18,198 nucleotides of DNA from CAWVVV01 sp964629165 (GTDB taxonomy: Bacteria > Verrucomicrobiota > Verrucomicrobiia > Opitutales > Oceanipulchritudinaceae). A program made the translations under genes and the position numbers. Where the stretch lies: NCBI GenBank assembly GCA_964629165.1, contig CAZVQJ010000034.1, forward strand, positions 1 through 18,198, given 5' to 3'. This document shows, piece after piece, positions 1 through 7,604 of the stretch (the stretch's first letter is position 1; each line of letters starts with the position of its first letter). The notes below the pieces were generated by a model. That model saw only the letters and a list, made by a program, of their open reading frames with translations. It had not been told where the DNA came from and did not search any database.

Positions 1-2
1 CG

Positions 3-395
3 CTCGTCGAGGGGGATCTTCCGTGGCCGAACGGTATTGGCCTGTCACCGGACGAATCCGTTCTTTACGTCGCGCATTCCGATCATCGCTCCGCCCGGTA
101 TTTTGCCTATGACCTGGACGAAAACGGCCAAGCGATCGAATCCCGTGAACTCCTTGATGTAACGGAACTGGTCGGGCCTGCAAATCCCGGAATCCCTGAC
201 GGGTTGGCGATCCATCCCTCGGGCACGTTGTTTGCAACCGGGCCGGGCGGCGTACTTGTCATTGCCCCCGATGGCACGCACCTTGGAACGATCCGGACGG
301 AAAGATCAGCTGCGAACTGTGCCTTCGATTCCGAATTCCGCGCTCTTTACATCACGGCCGGGGCAGACCTTCTGCGCATCCTGCTGAAGGAATAG
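3..395 (+). CDS. SMP-30/gluconolactonase-like beta-propeller protein, 3' end only
   Basis: An open frame runs from the window edge to a TAG at 393-395, giving about 130 C-terminal residues. It shows the repeated blade pattern of the SMP-30/gluconolactonase/LRE family: PNGIGLSPDESVLYVAHS, then PDGLAIHPSGTLFATGPGGV, then a final blade ending ANCAFD...ALYITA...LLRI. The PNG and PDG turns typically carry the metal-binding Asn and Asp of this family. Members hydrolyse sugar lactones such as gluconolactone, usually in sugar-acid pathways. The substrate cannot be told from this fragment. The next gene, 109 bp downstream on the same strand, is a GPH sugar symporter, which fits a role in sugar catabolism. 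The N-terminus lies outside the window, so a signal peptide cannot be judged. Confidence 0.85.
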   Translation, partial: LVEGDLPWPNGIGLSPDESVLYVAHSDHRSARYFAYDLDENGQAIESRELLDVTELVGPANPGIPDGLAIHPSGTLFATGPGGVLVIAPDGTHLGTIRTERSAANCAFDSEFRALYITAGADLLRILLKE

Positions 396-504
396 AACGC
401 CGCTCCGGAGGTCGTCGCCCTGCCATAGCCCCCCCACGGGACGGGTTCTTCGGGAGGCTCATTGGACTTGTCGGCGTTTGGGGCCGGGCTTACGGTTCCC
501 TGCC

Positions 505-1908
505 ATGCCCCGCCCCAGCAAATCCGGCCGCGTTACTCTGCGCGAATATATCGGGTACGGACTTGGAGATACGGCTTCGAATCTCTTCTTCCAGACCTTC
601 AACATATTCCTCATCTACTACTACACGGACGTGTGGGGAATCGCTGCCGGATCGATCGGCGTGATGCTGCTGGCCGTCAGGTTCTGGGATGCGGTGAACG
701 ACCCGCTGATGGGGCTGATCGCCGACCGGACACGGACACGGTGGGGAAAATATCGCCCATATCTGCTCTGGATGGCGATCCCGTATGGGTTTTTCGGATA
801 CGTAATATTTGCGAACCCCGACCTCGGGCAGTCCGGGAAGCTCATCTACGCCTACGTCACCTATACCCTGATGCTGATGGCTTACACGGCGATCAATGTG
901 CCGTATTCGTCGCTTCTCGGGGTGATCAGCCCGTCTTCGCGGACGCGGACGGTTGCCTCGTCCTTTCGTTTTGTGGGGGCCTTCGGAGGCGGTCTCCTCA
1001 TCACGCTCCTTGTTCGACCCCTTGTGCAAGCCTTGGGAGGTGGTGATGAGGTATTGGGTTTCCAATACACCATGGCAATTTTTGCGGTCGTCTCGGTCAT
1101 CCTCTTCTGGATCACCTTTGCGACGACGAAGGAGCGTGTTTCTCCTCCGCCGCAGCAGAAGTCCAATGTCCGGGAGGAGTTGCGGGAACTGGTTGGGAAC
1201 CGGCCCTGGCTGATCCTCTTGGTGGCAGCGGTCTGTTCAACCGCCTTCATCACGGGGCGTGCGGCGGCGACCGTCCACTACTTCAAATATGTTGTCGGGG
1301 ATGACGGCACTCCGGTTCTTCTGGGGCGTCTGGACCAGACAACGGTCTTTCTGGCCTCCGGCATGTTGTGCATGATGCTGGGCACCGCCAGCGTGGGTTT
1401 CGTCTCGCGCTGGGCGGACAAGAAGTTGCTCACGGTGGTTTTGACGATGGGAACCGCGCTCAGCTTCGCGGTGTTTTTTGTGATCCCTCCGGACCAGTTT
1501 GTCCTCATGGTCGTGATCAACGCGCTCGGTTCGTTCATGCTCGGGCCCACCTCCGCCCTTGTCTGGGCGATGTATGCGGATGTCGCCGACTACGGCGAGT
1601 GGAAGTTCGGGCGTCGATCGACGGGGCTCGTCTACTCCGCTTCGCTTTTTGCCCTCAAGACCGGCTCCATGATCGCCGGTGCGCTCATCGGTTTCTCCCT
1701 CGATCTCTTCGGGTTTGTCCCGAATGTTGTCCAATCGGCTACGGCGGTCCTGGGGATCAAACTGCTCTTCTCGATTGTTCCCGGGACTTTCGGAGTGCTG
1801 AAGGCGCTGGCAATCGCGGTATACCCGCTCAATCAGCGCCGCGTTGAGGAAATCGAAAAGGAGCTGGAAGCCCGCCGGAGTCTCGACGGTCGATCAGCTG
1901 AAGCCTGA
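505..1908 (+). CDS. GPH-family (MelB-like) sugar:cation symporter, MFS
   Basis: This 467-residue polytopic membrane protein has about 12 hydrophobic segments. The N-terminal part is typical of the glycoside-pentoside-hexuronide:cation symporter family: an aromatic helix 1 with an IGYGLGD motif, a WDAVNDPLMGLIADRT motif in the position of the MelB cation-site Asp residues, then TRTRWGKYRPYLLW. A second signature, YADVADYGEWKFGRRSTG, lies in the C-terminal half. Family members import glycosides, pentosides or hexuronides with Na+ or H+. I chose the ATG at 505. An in-frame TTG at 478 would add nine residues, but neither start has a clear Shine-Dalgarno. It probably takes up sugars released by nearby hydrolases; the actual substrate is unknown. 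It follows the SMP-30-like gene and converges on the VOC gene with a 22-bp gap. Confidence 0.93.
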   Translation: MPRPSKSGRVTLREYIGYGLGDTASNLFFQTFNIFLIYYYTDVWGIAAGSIGVMLLAVRFWDAVNDPLMGLIADRTRTRWGKYRPYLLWMAIPYGFFGYVIFANPDLGQSGKLIYAYVTYTLMLMAYTAINVPYSSLLGVISPSSRTRTVASSFRFVGAFGGGLLITLLVRPLVQALGGGDEVLGFQYTMAIFAVVSVILFWITFATTKERVSPPPQQKSNVREELRELVGNRPWLILLVAAVCSTAFITGRAAATVHYFKYVVGDDGTPVLLGRLDQTTVFLASGMLCMMLGTASVGFVSRWADKKLLTVVLTMGTALSFAVFFVIPPDQFVLMVVINALGSFMLGPTSALVWAMYADVADYGEWKFGRRSTGLVYSASLFALKTGSMIAGALIGFSLDLFGFVPNVVQSATAVLGIKLLFSIVPGTFGVLKALAIAVYPLNQRRVEEIEKELEARRSLDGRSAEA

Positions 1909-1930
1909 GCGTGGGTCCGGGCCGCGCATC

Positions 1931-2350
1931 CTACCAATCCACTTCAACGGTGCCGCCGGTAAACTGGAGGCTGCGCGGCGTGTACTCGTGGAACTCCACG
2001 TTCAGACCGCTGGGATCCCGAACCCAGAACTGGCGGGACTGATCGCAGCCGAGCTTGATATCGTCGGGCGCAAAACCCGCGTTCAAGAGGCGCGCGTGCA
2101 AGCCGTCCATGTCGTCGGTTTCGAAGCAGACATGCGAAAGCGCCTGGGTTCCGACGTCATTTTCCACCGCGCTCCCGGCAAACACCTCGATGAACTGCCG
2201 TTCGGAGACCTTCAGGTAAAAGCCGTCCTCCGCGCCTTCGCGGGTAAACGTGAAGACGCGGGGAAAACCGAGGACGCCGGTATAGAACCGTTCGGTGGCA
2301 CCGAGATCGGGAGTCTTGAGACAGACGTGGGAAATGCCTTGCACGCTCAT
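1931..2350 (-). CDS. VOC-family (glyoxalase/bleomycin-resistance fold) metalloprotein
   Basis: A 139-residue protein with the two beta-alpha-beta-beta-beta modules of the vicinal oxygen chelate superfamily. The four metal positions are all present: His8 (GISHVCLKT), Glu55 (FIEVFAG), His73 (LSHVCFET) and Glu119 (NVEFHEY). Family members are glyoxalases, dioxygenases, epimerases or thiol transferases; the reaction cannot be assigned here. The start is placed at the ATG at 2350 because the domain begins at once (MSVQGISH). A longer frame reaching 2422 would add an unstructured Arg/Pro-rich stretch that runs into the GH26 upstream region. It is transcribed away from the GH26 gene and converges on the symporter. 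Confidence 0.85.
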   Translation of the reverse strand: MSVQGISHVCLKTPDLGATERFYTGVLGFPRVFTFTREGAEDGFYLKVSERQFIEVFAGSAVENDVGTQALSHVCFETDDMDGLHARLLNAGFAPDDIKLGCDQSRQFWVRDPSGLNVEFHEYTPRSLQFTGGTVEVDW

Positions 2351-2351
2351 G

Positions 2352-2434
2352 CCTGCCAGGCTTGCAGGTTTCAGGCGGGGAAAGCGATCGCAAAGGGATC
2401 GGGCGGGGGTGCAAAGATCCACCTGCAGGCTTGC
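2352..2434. repeat. Imperfect direct repeat in the divergent VOC/GH26 intergenic region
   Basis: The 122-bp gap between the two divergent starts (2351-2472) contains CCTGCCAGGCTTGC at 2352-2365 and CCTGCAGGCTTGC at 2422-2434. They share an exact 9-mer CAGGCTTGC and differ overall by one inserted C. The copies lie 70 bp apart, start to start, each close to one of the two gene starts. A pair of operator half-sites for a shared regulator is possible, but chance in GC-rich DNA is also plausible. No convincing sigma-70 promoter was found here. Confidence 0.3.
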
Positions 2435-2472
2435 GGAAACAAGGGCCGGGTTTTCTATTCGCGCATCCCGTT

Positions 2473-3519
2473 ATGAGCTACCCCTGCTTTCCCTTTCGTT
2501 GCCTGCTGTTCTGCCTGCTGGCGGTCGCTACCGATGCCGCGCCACCGGTGACCCCCGATGCTTCGCCCGGGGCAGAAAAGCTGCTTTCGTTTCTCTACGA
2601 AATCTCCGGTGAGCACACGCTTTCCGGCCAACACAACGTGCCGCTGGTCGGCTCCACCCGGTTGGCGAGTGTGCAGAAGCACTTCGGAGGCGTTTATCCG
2701 GCCGTTTTCGGCCAGGATTTCGGGTTCAGCCCGCCGGGAACCTGGGACGGCATCAATTTTCGCCAGGCGATCGTGGACGAAGCCATCCGGAGGCATAGTG
2801 AAGGCTTCATCATTACGCTTATGTGGCATGCCGTCCTCCCGACGGAGGATGAGCCGGTGGAGTTCCACGAATCGATTCAGGGGGAGCTTTCGGAGCAGGC
2901 GTGGGCGGCGCTGGTGACGCCCGGGACCCATCTTCATGAGCGCTGGAAATCCCAGGTCGATGTTATCGCGTTTTTTCTCAAGCAGCTTCGCGATGCGGAT
3001 GTCCCCGTTCTCTGGCGCCCCTATCACGAAATGAACGGTGGCTGGTTCTGGTGGGGGCAGAAGGGCGGGACGAACGGCTATACCAAGCTCTGGCGGATGT
3101 TATTCGAGCGCCTCGTGGAGTTCCATGGACTCAATAACCTGATCTGGGTCTGGAACGCCAACGAGGTGAAACCGGGGGTGCATCCCTACGCGACCTACTA
3201 TCCGGGGAATGACGTCGTCGATGTCCTCGCAACGGATGTCTATTCGGAGGGATTCAACGAGGAGAATTACGCAGAACTGCTCGCCCTTGCGGGAGACCGG
3301 CCGATCGGGCTGGGCGAGGTGGGGGAACTGCCTTCTCTCGAGATTCTTGAAGCGCAGCCGCGCTGGACATGGTTCATGCTCTGGGGCGAACCGGCGGCGG
3401 GCGCGGACACCGGGCGGCATCGCCTCGAAGTCTATGCCGGAGAGCGCATCCTCAAACTCGGCGATCTGCCCTGGGTGGACACGACCGAACCAACGATTCA
3501 CCATCCCCTCATCCGTTGA
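2473..3519 (+). CDS. Secreted GH26 glycoside hydrolase (beta-mannanase type)
   Basis: This 348-residue protein has an N-terminal hydrophobic signal segment (about residues 6-20) ending near Ala-rich ATDAA, so it is likely exported. The rest is a glycoside hydrolase family 26 catalytic (beta/alpha)8 barrel: HTLSGQHNVP, then VFGQDFGF, then IITLMWHAVLP, then WRPYHEMNGGWFWWG. Glu186 in the HEMN motif is the predicted acid/base. Glu282 in IGLGEVGELPS is the predicted nucleophile, both set by position in the family pattern. GH26 enzymes mostly cleave beta-1,4-mannan; some cleave beta-1,3-xylan or mixed-linked glucan, so mannan is likely but not certain. No carbohydrate-binding module is seen. The start is the ATG at 2473 because a signal peptide follows directly; an upstream in-frame start at 2362 would bury it. 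The SDR gene begins one base after the stop. Confidence 0.92.
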   Translation: MSYPCFPFRCLLFCLLAVATDAAPPVTPDASPGAEKLLSFLYEISGEHTLSGQHNVPLVGSTRLASVQKHFGGVYPAVFGQDFGFSPPGTWDGINFRQAIVDEAIRRHSEGFIITLMWHAVLPTEDEPVEFHESIQGELSEQAWAALVTPGTHLHERWKSQVDVIAFFLKQLRDADVPVLWRPYHEMNGGWFWWGQKGGTNGYTKLWRMLFERLVEFHGLNNLIWVWNANEVKPGVHPYATYYPGNDVVDVLATDVYSEGFNEENYAELLALAGDRPIGLGEVGELPSLEILEAQPRWTWFMLWGEPAAGADTGRHRLEVYAGERILKLGDLPWVDTTEPTIHHPLIR

Positions 3520-3520
3520 G

Positions 3521-4291
3521 ATGGCTCTCTCGATCGATCTCTCCGGCCGCATCGCGGTCGTCACCGGTGCGACGGGTGAACTCGGCCGCGTCATTGCCCA
3601 AACCCTCGCGCGAGCCGGGGCGAGCGTGGCGGTGCATTACCACGGCAACGCATCCAAGGCCCGCTCCCTCGTTTCGTCGCTCACGCCGCTCGGGGTTTCC
3701 GCGTGTGCTGTCCAGGCTGATGTGGGTGACCTCAACAGTGTGCTCGCGATGCGGGATGCGATTGGAGAGCAGCTGGGCCCGCCCGATATTGTGGTCGCCT
3801 GTGCCGTCTCGCAGATCCACCCATGGAGCACCGTGCTCGAGGAAGCGGTGGAAGATTACGAGGATCAGTTTCGGACCTGTGTGCTGCAGAACGTCCACCT
3901 CGCGAAGGCGTTTGTTCCCGGCATGCAGGCGAAAAACTGGGGCCGCTACATCGCGATCAACTCAGAGTGCACGATGCAGATGACCGCCCGCCAGTCTGCC
4001 TATGTTGCGGGCAAGCGGGGCATGGATGGTGTCCTTCGGGTGCTCGCGCGAGAAGTCGGGAGCACGGGCACGACGGTGAACCAGGTCGCCCCGGGATGGA
4101 CGATCAGCGACCGTGATCGAGCCGAGGGCACGGAAGTGAATCCGGCTTATGCGGCCGGCGTCCCGCTTGGCCGTCGAGGGAGTGATGAAGAGGTGGCGAA
4201 CGTCGTGGCATTCCTCGCATCGGACCTCGCGAGCTTCATCACGGGAGCTTTCCTGCCCGTCAGCGGGGGAAGCATCATGCCCACGATTTGA
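3521..4291 (+). CDS. Short-chain dehydrogenase/reductase (classical SDR)
   Basis: A 256-residue cytoplasmic Rossmann-fold enzyme. The nucleotide-binding TGATGELG motif starts at residue 15. The predicted catalytic set is Asn124, Ser148 (AINSE), Tyr161 and Lys165 (YVAGK), and the C-terminal FITGAFLPVSGG stretch is typical of FabG-like SDRs. The usual NNAG motif after strand 4 is replaced by ACAVSQ, which is unusual but does not remove a catalytic residue. The substrate is unknown; a sugar or sugar-acid is suggested only by context. The ATG at 3521 is one base after the GH26 stop, so the two are almost surely co-transcribed and probably translationally coupled. Longer in-frame starts would overlap the GH26 frame and are rejected. 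Confidence 0.9.
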   Translation: MALSIDLSGRIAVVTGATGELGRVIAQTLARAGASVAVHYHGNASKARSLVSSLTPLGVSACAVQADVGDLNSVLAMRDAIGEQLGPPDIVVACAVSQIHPWSTVLEEAVEDYEDQFRTCVLQNVHLAKAFVPGMQAKNWGRYIAINSECTMQMTARQSAYVAGKRGMDGVLRVLAREVGSTGTTVNQVAPGWTISDRDRAEGTEVNPAYAAGVPLGRRGSDEEVANVVAFLASDLASFITGAFLPVSGGSIMPTI

Positions 4292-4755
4292 CGCCCGCGC
4301 CCGCGTTGTTGTTGCTGAACCGGCCGGAGGGAAGGAAAAGAAGGCGGCTTGCGCGGTCCACCGGGCAGGCGGTGCGGGGGCAAGTCCTCTCCCGTCGGTT
4401 TCAATTGTTAGCACAGCGACAGGTTCGCTGGCGCCGCGTCTGGAACCTATCCCATGAGAATGAGGTTTCCGCGTTGGGTCCGGGGGGGCCTGGCGGAACG
4501 TGATGCGGGGGAACCTCCGCGTCAGGTCGCGAAACAGCCTCATGATCGGATATCGTAAAATACACGAAACAGAAGGACACCCGCATTTTGGTTCATGATG
4601 CGCGTGCCCCTGTTCAAGGGTCATTCAGGGGCCTTCGTTCGCGAAGAGCCCCTTCTTCTTTTGGGGCGTCGAGCGTGTGAGTTGCTGCGGAAAGATGTCC
4701 GGCCCCGGCCGAATCCGAAGCCGCGGGTGAGGGGAGAGGGGGAGAACGATTTGCT
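4292..4755. other. 464-bp gene-free region between the convergent SDR and MFS genes
   Basis: No reading frame here has protein-like composition or a recognisable domain; the frames present are short and Arg/Pro/Gly-rich. Visible structure includes an inverted repeat AGGTTC/GAACCT (4421-4426 and 4443-4448), a 7-bp hairpin with one G-U pair (about 4502-4523), and a strong terminator at 4627-4661. A TAAAAT hexamer at 4556-4561 resembles a -10 box, but no good -35 box is at the right distance. A short RNA of about 95 nt from there to the terminator is conceivable but unproven. Confidence 0.5.
4627..4661 (+). terminator. Intrinsic terminator, plus strand
   Basis: Positions 4627-4637 pair with 4642-4653 through eleven base pairs (AGGGGC plus CTTCG against their complements, with one bulged A at 4647) around a TTCG tetraloop. 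A T-rich tract TTCTTCTTTT follows at 4652-4662. No matching tract lies on the other side, so it is oriented for plus-strand transcription. It is 335 bp beyond the SDR stop, so it may end the GH26-SDR transcript or a separate short RNA. Confidence 0.7.
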
Positions 4756-5919
4756 TCAGCCCTGGCTCGCGGACAGGCGCCAGACGCAGGTCAGCAATCC
4801 GAGACCACAGACGAGCAGAACGGAGGGCATCCAATCGAAGGAAAGGTGGGAGAAAAGCAGTCCGAAGAGCGGGGGCATCAAGGTTGTGCCCACGTAGGCG
4901 CACGCCATCTGGAGGCCCATCGTGGCGCGGGCGTTTTCCTTCCCGAAGTAAACCGGGGTCTGGTGGAGCATGGCGGGGAAAATGGGTGCCAGCCCGAACC
5001 CGACGAGCATCAAGGCGAAGAGGGTGGCGATGGAGGGAAGGGGCAGGAGCATGAGAATGAACCCGACAATGAGGAGGATGGATCCGATGCGAATGAGCGC
5101 CTCGTTATCCAGTTTCATGGAGACGAATCCGCTCAGGGCGCGGCCCGCGGTGAGTCCGAGGAAAAACAACGAGATCCAGGCGGCGGCGGTTTCCGGAAGA
5201 ACCCCTCTGGCCTCCACGAGGTAGCTCGCGCCCCAGAGCATGACGGAGCTTTCCATCGAGGTGTAGAGGAAGAAGACGCACATGGCGAAACCCGCGCCCT
5301 TGACACGCAGGGGGGCAAAGAGTCCGGGCATGGCACCGGCGGTCGCCTGTGCTCTTCGTGCAGTGGCACCGGGATGTTCATATTTGCGCCACATGGGGAG
5401 GGAAAAGAGAAGGACCGCCACGAGGATGCACTGGATGAGAGCGACGCTTGCATAGCCGCTTCGCCAGCTCTGGCCGGAAAAGGTCAGGGCGGAGATGAAA
5501 ACCGGTCCGAGCATGGCACCGACGCCCCAGAAACAATGCAGCCAGTTCATGTGTTTGGCCGCATAGTGCTCGGCGACGAAGGCATTGAGTCCGGCATCGA
5601 CGGCACCGGCCCCGAGGCCGAGGGGAACGGCGAGGAGCAACAGCCACCAGAATACCGGGCTCACGGAAAAACCGATGAGGGCGAAGGCTGTCAGCGCCAC
5701 ACTGGCCACGGTCACCTGACCGGTGCCAAACCGATGGATGACCCGATGGGAAAGGAGACTCGAAAGAATCGTGCCGACGGAAGCGATGGCCGCCACCCAG
5801 CCCGCTTGACCGATCGAAACCTCCAGCTCCGCATGGATGAAGGGCCAGGTGGAACCGAGAAGCGAATCGGGGAGTCCGAGGCTGATGAATGCGAGGTAGA
5901 TGAGCGCGAGGAAGATCAT
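4756..5919 (-). CDS. MFS transporter, sugar-porter-like, substrate unknown
   Basis: A 387-residue integral membrane protein with about 12 hydrophobic helices split by a basic central loop (WRKYEHPGATARRAQ, near residues 178-192). Helix 1 carries GLPDSLLGSTWP. Helices 4-5 carry the small-residue stretch GLGAGAVDAGLNAFVAEHY and then MNWLHCFWGVGAMLGP, a pattern seen in FucP/FHS-like and related major facilitator transporters. The C-terminal half has GFGLAPIFPAMLHQTP. These motifs suggest sugar or other small-solute transport; the substrate cannot be assigned. The start is the ATG at 5919. The gene is divergent from the sulfatase, with an 86-bp gap that likely holds both promoters, though none is convincing by eye. 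A monosaccharide freed by the neighbouring secreted enzymes is a reasonable but untested cargo. Confidence 0.85.
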   Translation of the reverse strand: MIFLALIYLAFISLGLPDSLLGSTWPFIHAELEVSIGQAGWVAAIASVGTILSSLLSHRVIHRFGTGQVTVASVALTAFALIGFSVSPVFWWLLLLAVPLGLGAGAVDAGLNAFVAEHYAAKHMNWLHCFWGVGAMLGPVFISALTFSGQSWRSGYASVALIQCILVAVLLFSLPMWRKYEHPGATARRAQATAGAMPGLFAPLRVKGAGFAMCVFFLYTSMESSVMLWGASYLVEARGVLPETAAAWISLFFLGLTAGRALSGFVSMKLDNEALIRIGSILLIVGFILMLLPLPSIATLFALMLVGFGLAPIFPAMLHQTPVYFGKENARATMGLQMACAYVGTTLMPPLFGLLFSHLSFDWMPSVLLVCGLGLLTCVWRLSASQG

Positions 5920-6005
5920 ATCGGGTGTTTACGGATCTCCGGCCGTCTGCCACCTTCTGATTCTACAGCCACTGCTTGCAAGATTCGCCCCCTGTTTTCC
6001 TTTCC

Positions 6006-7514
6006 ATGACTCGTTTTCGTTTTCCGATCTTCCTCGTATGCCTTGGCGCGATGGCCGGGCCCCTCTTCGCGCAGCCAGCTGAAAGTGACTCCGCGCCCAT
6101 GAATGTGTTGTTCATCGCGATCGACGATCTGCGCACCGAGGTCGGTGCCTACGGCGCGACGCGGGCACAGACGCCGAATATTGACCGCCTCGCGGACGAA
6201 GGCGTTAAATTTGATCGGGCCTACACCCAATACCCGCTCTGCAATCCCTCGCGCGTATCCGCCCTGACGGGGCGCTATCCGCGCACAAGCGAACTCTATG
6301 GCAATCGGGATTGGTTCAACGCCTGGTATCCCGAATGGGTGAGTCTGCCGAAATATTTCAAGGAGCACGGCTATATCACGATTCGCTCCGGGAAGATTTT
6401 TCATGGCAGCACGATCGACGACGCTGCGGCATGGACGATGGGTGGCGTTCCCCATGACTTCGATGACCCCAAGCCGGCATCGATCGTCGCGGACCGCCCG
6501 ATCACGCAGGAAGAGGAGGAAGAGCGCCTTGCGCGGATGCGCGAAGGAGATATTCGCCGGGCCCCGGGCTCGGATTTCTGGCTGGCGGTGGAGGATCCCG
6601 AAGAGCTTTCCGGTCTGGGCGACACCCGCGTGACCGACCGCGCGATCGAGCACCTCAGGCACTGGCGGGAGAGCGGTACGACGGCTCCGTTTTTCATCGG
6701 CTTTGGCCTCGTCAAGCCCCACAGCCCGCTGGTCGCTCCGAAAGAGTTTTTTGAACTTTACGATGCGGAGGAGATCGAGCTGCCTCCGGACTTTGCGGCG
6801 CGCCCAACGGTGCCGGCCGGTTTTCCCGAGGCATCCATTCGCAAGATCAACGCGGATCTCTTTATCGAGCGTGACGCGAGTGAGGTGGAAGCTCGTGACA
6901 TGATTCGTGCCTACCTCGCCTGCACCTCCTATGCGGACTGGAATGTGGGGCGTGTGATGAAGGCGCTCGACGAGCTGGAGTTGCGCGAATCGACGATCGT
7001 CGTGCTCTGGAGCGACCACGGGTACCAGCTGGGCGAGAAGGGCAAGTGGTCGAAGGCGGGTTCCCTCTGGGAAGAGGGTGTCCATGTGCCGATGATCATT
7101 CATGACCCGCGGGCGAAGGGAAATGGTCGCAGTTCTCCACGGATCGTGGAATTGCTGGATATGTATCCGACGCTGGTCGACCTCGCGGGACTTCCGGAGG
7201 CGGAAGGGATGGAGGGCGAAAGCCTCAGACCCTTGCTCGATGACCCCACACAGCCCTGGGACAACCCCGCATTTTCTGTCTGGAGCGAGCGTAATCGTGG
7301 GATCTCCGGCGCCGTCGTCCGTACCGAACGCTGGCGATTTGCGGAGTTTTTCGGGCCGGGAGCCGGCGTTTTTCTGACGGAGCCAGCCAAAGATCCGCAC
7401 GAACTCGAGAATCTTGCGCAGGATCCACGCTATGCGGACGTGGTTGCTGAATTGTCCGCCCTTCTTCGGGACCACGTCGCAGGCAAGACGGAGCCGACGC
7501 CAACTGATTGGTAA
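6006..7514 (+). CDS. Secreted type I sulfatase (iduronate-2-sulfatase-like)
   Basis: A 502-residue protein with a signal peptide (MTRFRFPIFLVCLGAMAG, ending near LFAQ). The sulfatase alkaline-phosphatase fold follows: metal-binding Asp40-Asp41 in LFIAIDDLRTEVGAYG, and the modification motif LCNPSRVSALTGR, in which Cys79 is expected to become formylglycine. A C-terminal metal site lies in LWSDHGYQLGEKGKWSK. The DDLR...GAYG pattern and the HGYQLGEKGKWSK stretch resemble iduronate-2-sulfatase and bacterial polysaccharide sulfatases. It would remove sulfate esters from glycans outside the cytoplasm. Maturation needs a formylglycine-generating or anaerobic enzyme, not seen in the window. The start at 6006 gives a clean signal peptide; an in-frame start at 5976 would put ten residues before it. 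It lies next to, and divergent from, an MFS transporter. Confidence 0.93.
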   Translation: MTRFRFPIFLVCLGAMAGPLFAQPAESDSAPMNVLFIAIDDLRTEVGAYGATRAQTPNIDRLADEGVKFDRAYTQYPLCNPSRVSALTGRYPRTSELYGNRDWFNAWYPEWVSLPKYFKEHGYITIRSGKIFHGSTIDDAAAWTMGGVPHDFDDPKPASIVADRPITQEEEEERLARMREGDIRRAPGSDFWLAVEDPEELSGLGDTRVTDRAIEHLRHWRESGTTAPFFIGFGLVKPHSPLVAPKEFFELYDAEEIELPPDFAARPTVPAGFPEASIRKINADLFIERDASEVEARDMIRAYLACTSYADWNVGRVMKALDELELRESTIVVLWSDHGYQLGEKGKWSKAGSLWEEGVHVPMIIHDPRAKGNGRSSPRIVELLDMYPTLVDLAGLPEAEGMEGESLRPLLDDPTQPWDNPAFSVWSERNRGISGAVVRTERWRFAEFFGPGAGVFLTEPAKDPHELENLAQDPRYADVVAELSALLRDHVAGKTEPTPTDW

Positions 7515-7604
7515 AGCGAGCCCGGGGACGAAGAAGCACCCGCCGTCTGCTGGCGCTTGCCGAAACCTCAAGCCCCCATCGCGCCACCCCGCAGTTGCGG
7601 GTCC

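Noticed and set aside
4421..4448. Inverted repeat AGGTTC/GAACCT
   Set aside because: Six base pairs around a long loop in GC-rich DNA; no element boundary or gene association, so likely chance.
4846..6009. Plus-strand frame (387 codons) opposite the MFS transporter
   Set aside because: Gly/Glu/Asp/His-rich, no hydrophobic core or motif; the antisense of a clear membrane protein.
5916..7571. Long minus-strand frame (551 codons) opposite the sulfatase
   Set aside because: Arg/His-rich composition with no domain; the opposite strand carries intact sulfatase motifs. GC-rich codon bias keeps the antisense frame open.
7588..7601. CCCGC/GCGGG hairpin between the sulfatase and cytochrome stops
   Set aside because: Only five base pairs and no T-rich tract on either side, so not called a terminator.
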